DNA of 6,067 nt, from assembly GCA_945643825.1 (NCBI GenBank), contig CALZEZ010000095.1, positions 1 through 6,067 on the forward strand, read 5' to 3'. Positions 4,712 to 6,067 of this stretch are shown here, piece by piece; positions within the stretch are counted from its first letter, which is position 1, and each line of letters begins with the position of its first letter. Under the pieces are notes generated by a model. That model ran no database searches. It had not been told where the DNA came from and worked only from the letters and a program-made list of their open reading frames with translations. The DNA is from an uncultured Lachnospiraceae bacterium. GTDB lineage: Bacteria; Bacillota; Clostridia; Lachnospirales; Lachnospiraceae. Made by a program: the position numbers and the translations under genes.

Positions 4712-6067
4712 TTATATTTTAGTAAGCTTGGCAAATCCGGCATACATAATCTTTTGTCCAACGGAATCAAAATTCACCGTAACCTGATAATCTCTTGGTC
4801 CTTTTTCCAGGGCAAGAACTGTCCCATCCCCATATTTGATGTGTCTGACCCGATCTCCCACCTCATAATCCGGCTTACTTCCCGGCACGATTCCTTTTGA
4901 AATTCCGGCAGTATTCAGGCTAGCCATTCCTCTGGCGATAAACGGTTTATTCTCCTCCGCCGTCTTCTTCGGTCTTAGAGTCGCCTTAGGCCTGCTTAAT
5001 CCCATATACGCATTGCCAGTCTGTTTTACCGGTATTACCTGGTTATCCTCCATATCTACCGGGTAAACAATGCCCCGTCCATTTCCTTCGGGCATCTGAT
5101 CTAACAATAGCTCCGGAATCTCCTTCACAAATCGGCTCACCGGATTATAACGCGTCTCACCATGAATCATCCGGGATCTCGCATACGTAAGGGTAAGCTC
5201 CTTTCTTGCCCGCGTGATGCCTACATAAGCCAGGCGTCTCTCCTCCTCGATATCCTGCTCGTCGTTGGTATAACGGCTCATATAGCTTGGGAAAACATCC
5301 TCCTCAAGTCCTGCCAGATAAACCTGATCAAACTCCAGACCTTTGGCAGAATGTAACGTCATAAGAAGGGTTCTGTTACCATCATCCTCTACTCTGTCGA
5401 TATCTGCCACCAGCGCGACCTCCTGCAGAAAGCCACTCAGTGTGGGCTCTGTTGCACTTTCCTCATACGCAACCATTTTGGAGATCAATTCCTGCACATT
5501 CTCCATGCGATCATTCAGCTCTTCCTTGTCCCCTTCATCCAGATGCTCCTCATAATGGATCGTTTCAAGAATATCCTCCATGAGCTCCTGCAGACCATAA
5601 TTCTCTGCTTTGGCACGAAATACACGAATCATGAGTACAAAGGGCTCAATCTTGCTGTTTGCTCTGCCAATCCCGGGGATTAACGGAGCCTGCGCAAGCG
5701 CATCAAAGAAGCTGATCTGATGCTCATCTGCATAATCCTGGACACGCGCGATCGTTGTTGCTCCGATTCCTCTTTTCGGCACATTTATGATACGTTTCAC
5801 CGCCAGATCATCCCTGCCATTCTCGATTGTCTTCAGATAGGCCAGCATATCCTTGATCTCTCTTCTGGCATAGAAATTGGTTCCGCCTATCACATCATAC
5901 GGAACCCCTTCCATTATGAACTGTTCCTCGAGTAGACGCGACTGCGCATTCGTGCGATAAAGGACTGCAAAATCACCATATTTTGCTCCTCGTCTCACCT
6001 TCTTCGCCACATCCGACGCTATAAACTCGGCTTCCTCATAGGCTGTATCAAAGACTCTTAAATGAAG
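4712..6067 (-). CDS. pcrA: ATP-dependent DNA helicase PcrA (UvrD/Rep family), C-terminal part
   Basis: The frame stays open to the window edge, so this is the last 451 residues of a protein usually about 730-770 long; the N-terminal ATPase motifs lie outside. PcrA is a superfamily 1A 3'-5' helicase for nucleotide excision repair, plasmid rolling-circle replication and clearing RNA polymerase or recombinase from DNA. Visible are motif IV (FAVLYRTNAQSR, near fragment residue 33), the 2B-region NVPKRGIG, motif V (TLHSAKGLEFDQV, near 237) and motif VI (EERRLAYVGITRAR, near 275). A linker of about 90 residues leads to a C-terminal Tudor-like domain (YEVGDRVRHIKYGDGTV to the end), which in PcrA contacts RNA polymerase. 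An in-frame GTG at 6010 is not the start, because conserved helicase sequence (RVFDTAYEEAEFIA) continues upstream. No clear intrinsic terminator follows, so the small membrane protein gene could be co-transcribed. Confidence 0.95.
   Translation of the reverse strand, partial: LHLRVFDTAYEEAEFIASDVAKKVRRGAKYGDFAVLYRTNAQSRLLEEQFIMEGVPYDVIGGTNFYARREIKDMLAYLKTIENGRDDLAVKRIINVPKRGIGATTIARVQDYADEHQISFFDALAQAPLIPGIGRANSKIEPFVLMIRVFRAKAENYGLQELMEDILETIHYEEHLDEGDKEELNDRMENVQELISKMVAYEESATEPTLSGFLQEVALVADIDRVEDDGNRTLLMTLHSAKGLEFDQVYLAGLEEDVFPSYMSRYTNDEQDIEEERRLAYVGITRARKELTLTYARSRMIHGETRYNPVSRFVKEIPELLLDQMPEGNGRGIVYPVDMEDNQVIPVKQTGNAYMGLSRPKATLRPKKTAEENKPFIARGMASLNTAGISKGIVPGSKPDYEVGDRVRHIKYGDGTVLALEKGPRDYQVTVNFDSVGQKIMYAGFAKLTKI

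Noticed and set aside
1..6067. A new defence, mobile or biosynthetic system
   Set aside because: The genes are housekeeping or single uncharacterised proteins. No repeats, integrase, transposase, toxin-antitoxin pair or cluster of co-functional unknown genes is visible.

Overview
The window looks like an ordinary chromosomal segment from a low-to-medium GC Clostridia-type Firmicute, most likely a gut Lachnospiraceae. The reasons are the sequence of ribosomal protein S20, the strong AGGAGG-like ribosome binding sites, a PcrA-type helicase with a C-terminal Tudor-like domain, and the presence of a four-cysteine TSCPD protein of the TIGR03905 type. The taxonomic call is inference from protein style; no 16S rRNA gene is present.

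Layout: the first three bases look like the ATG of a gene running leftward out of the window. Diverging from it is rpsT (171-434, +), with a near-consensus promoter at 56-84, a structured leader of about 80 nt and a strong intrinsic terminator (451-485). Everything to the right lies on the minus strand. In the direction of transcription it reads: the C-terminal part of a PcrA/UvrD helicase (6067-4712, entering from outside the window), a small single-pass membrane protein with an extremely acidic tail (4589-4341), an RlmD/RlmCD-type 23S rRNA m5U methyltransferase (4232-2850), a divergent GH36 glycosidase (2848-758) and a small TSCPD-domain protein (732-466). The gaps are 122, 108, 1 and 25 nt. 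The last three genes are very probably one transcript. The first two may belong to it as well, because no clear terminator separates them.

The genes do not form an obvious pathway. PcrA (DNA repair and replication-transcription conflict), RlmD (rRNA modification) and S20 (small ribosomal subunit) are housekeeping functions. The GH36 enzyme is a sugar hydrolase placed among them without a transporter or regulator in view. The TSCPD protein and the acidic membrane protein have no known role.

I see no CRISPR array, transposon, phage gene, tRNA or rRNA gene, and nothing that clearly amounts to a new multi-gene system. The points most worth a second look are the altered active-site motifs of the GH36 enzyme, the four-residue aromatic periodicity in the acidic tail of the small membrane protein, the TSCPD gene whose last codons and stop lie inside the rpsT terminator hairpin, and two RNA hairpins (rpsT leader; the gap upstream of rlmD).
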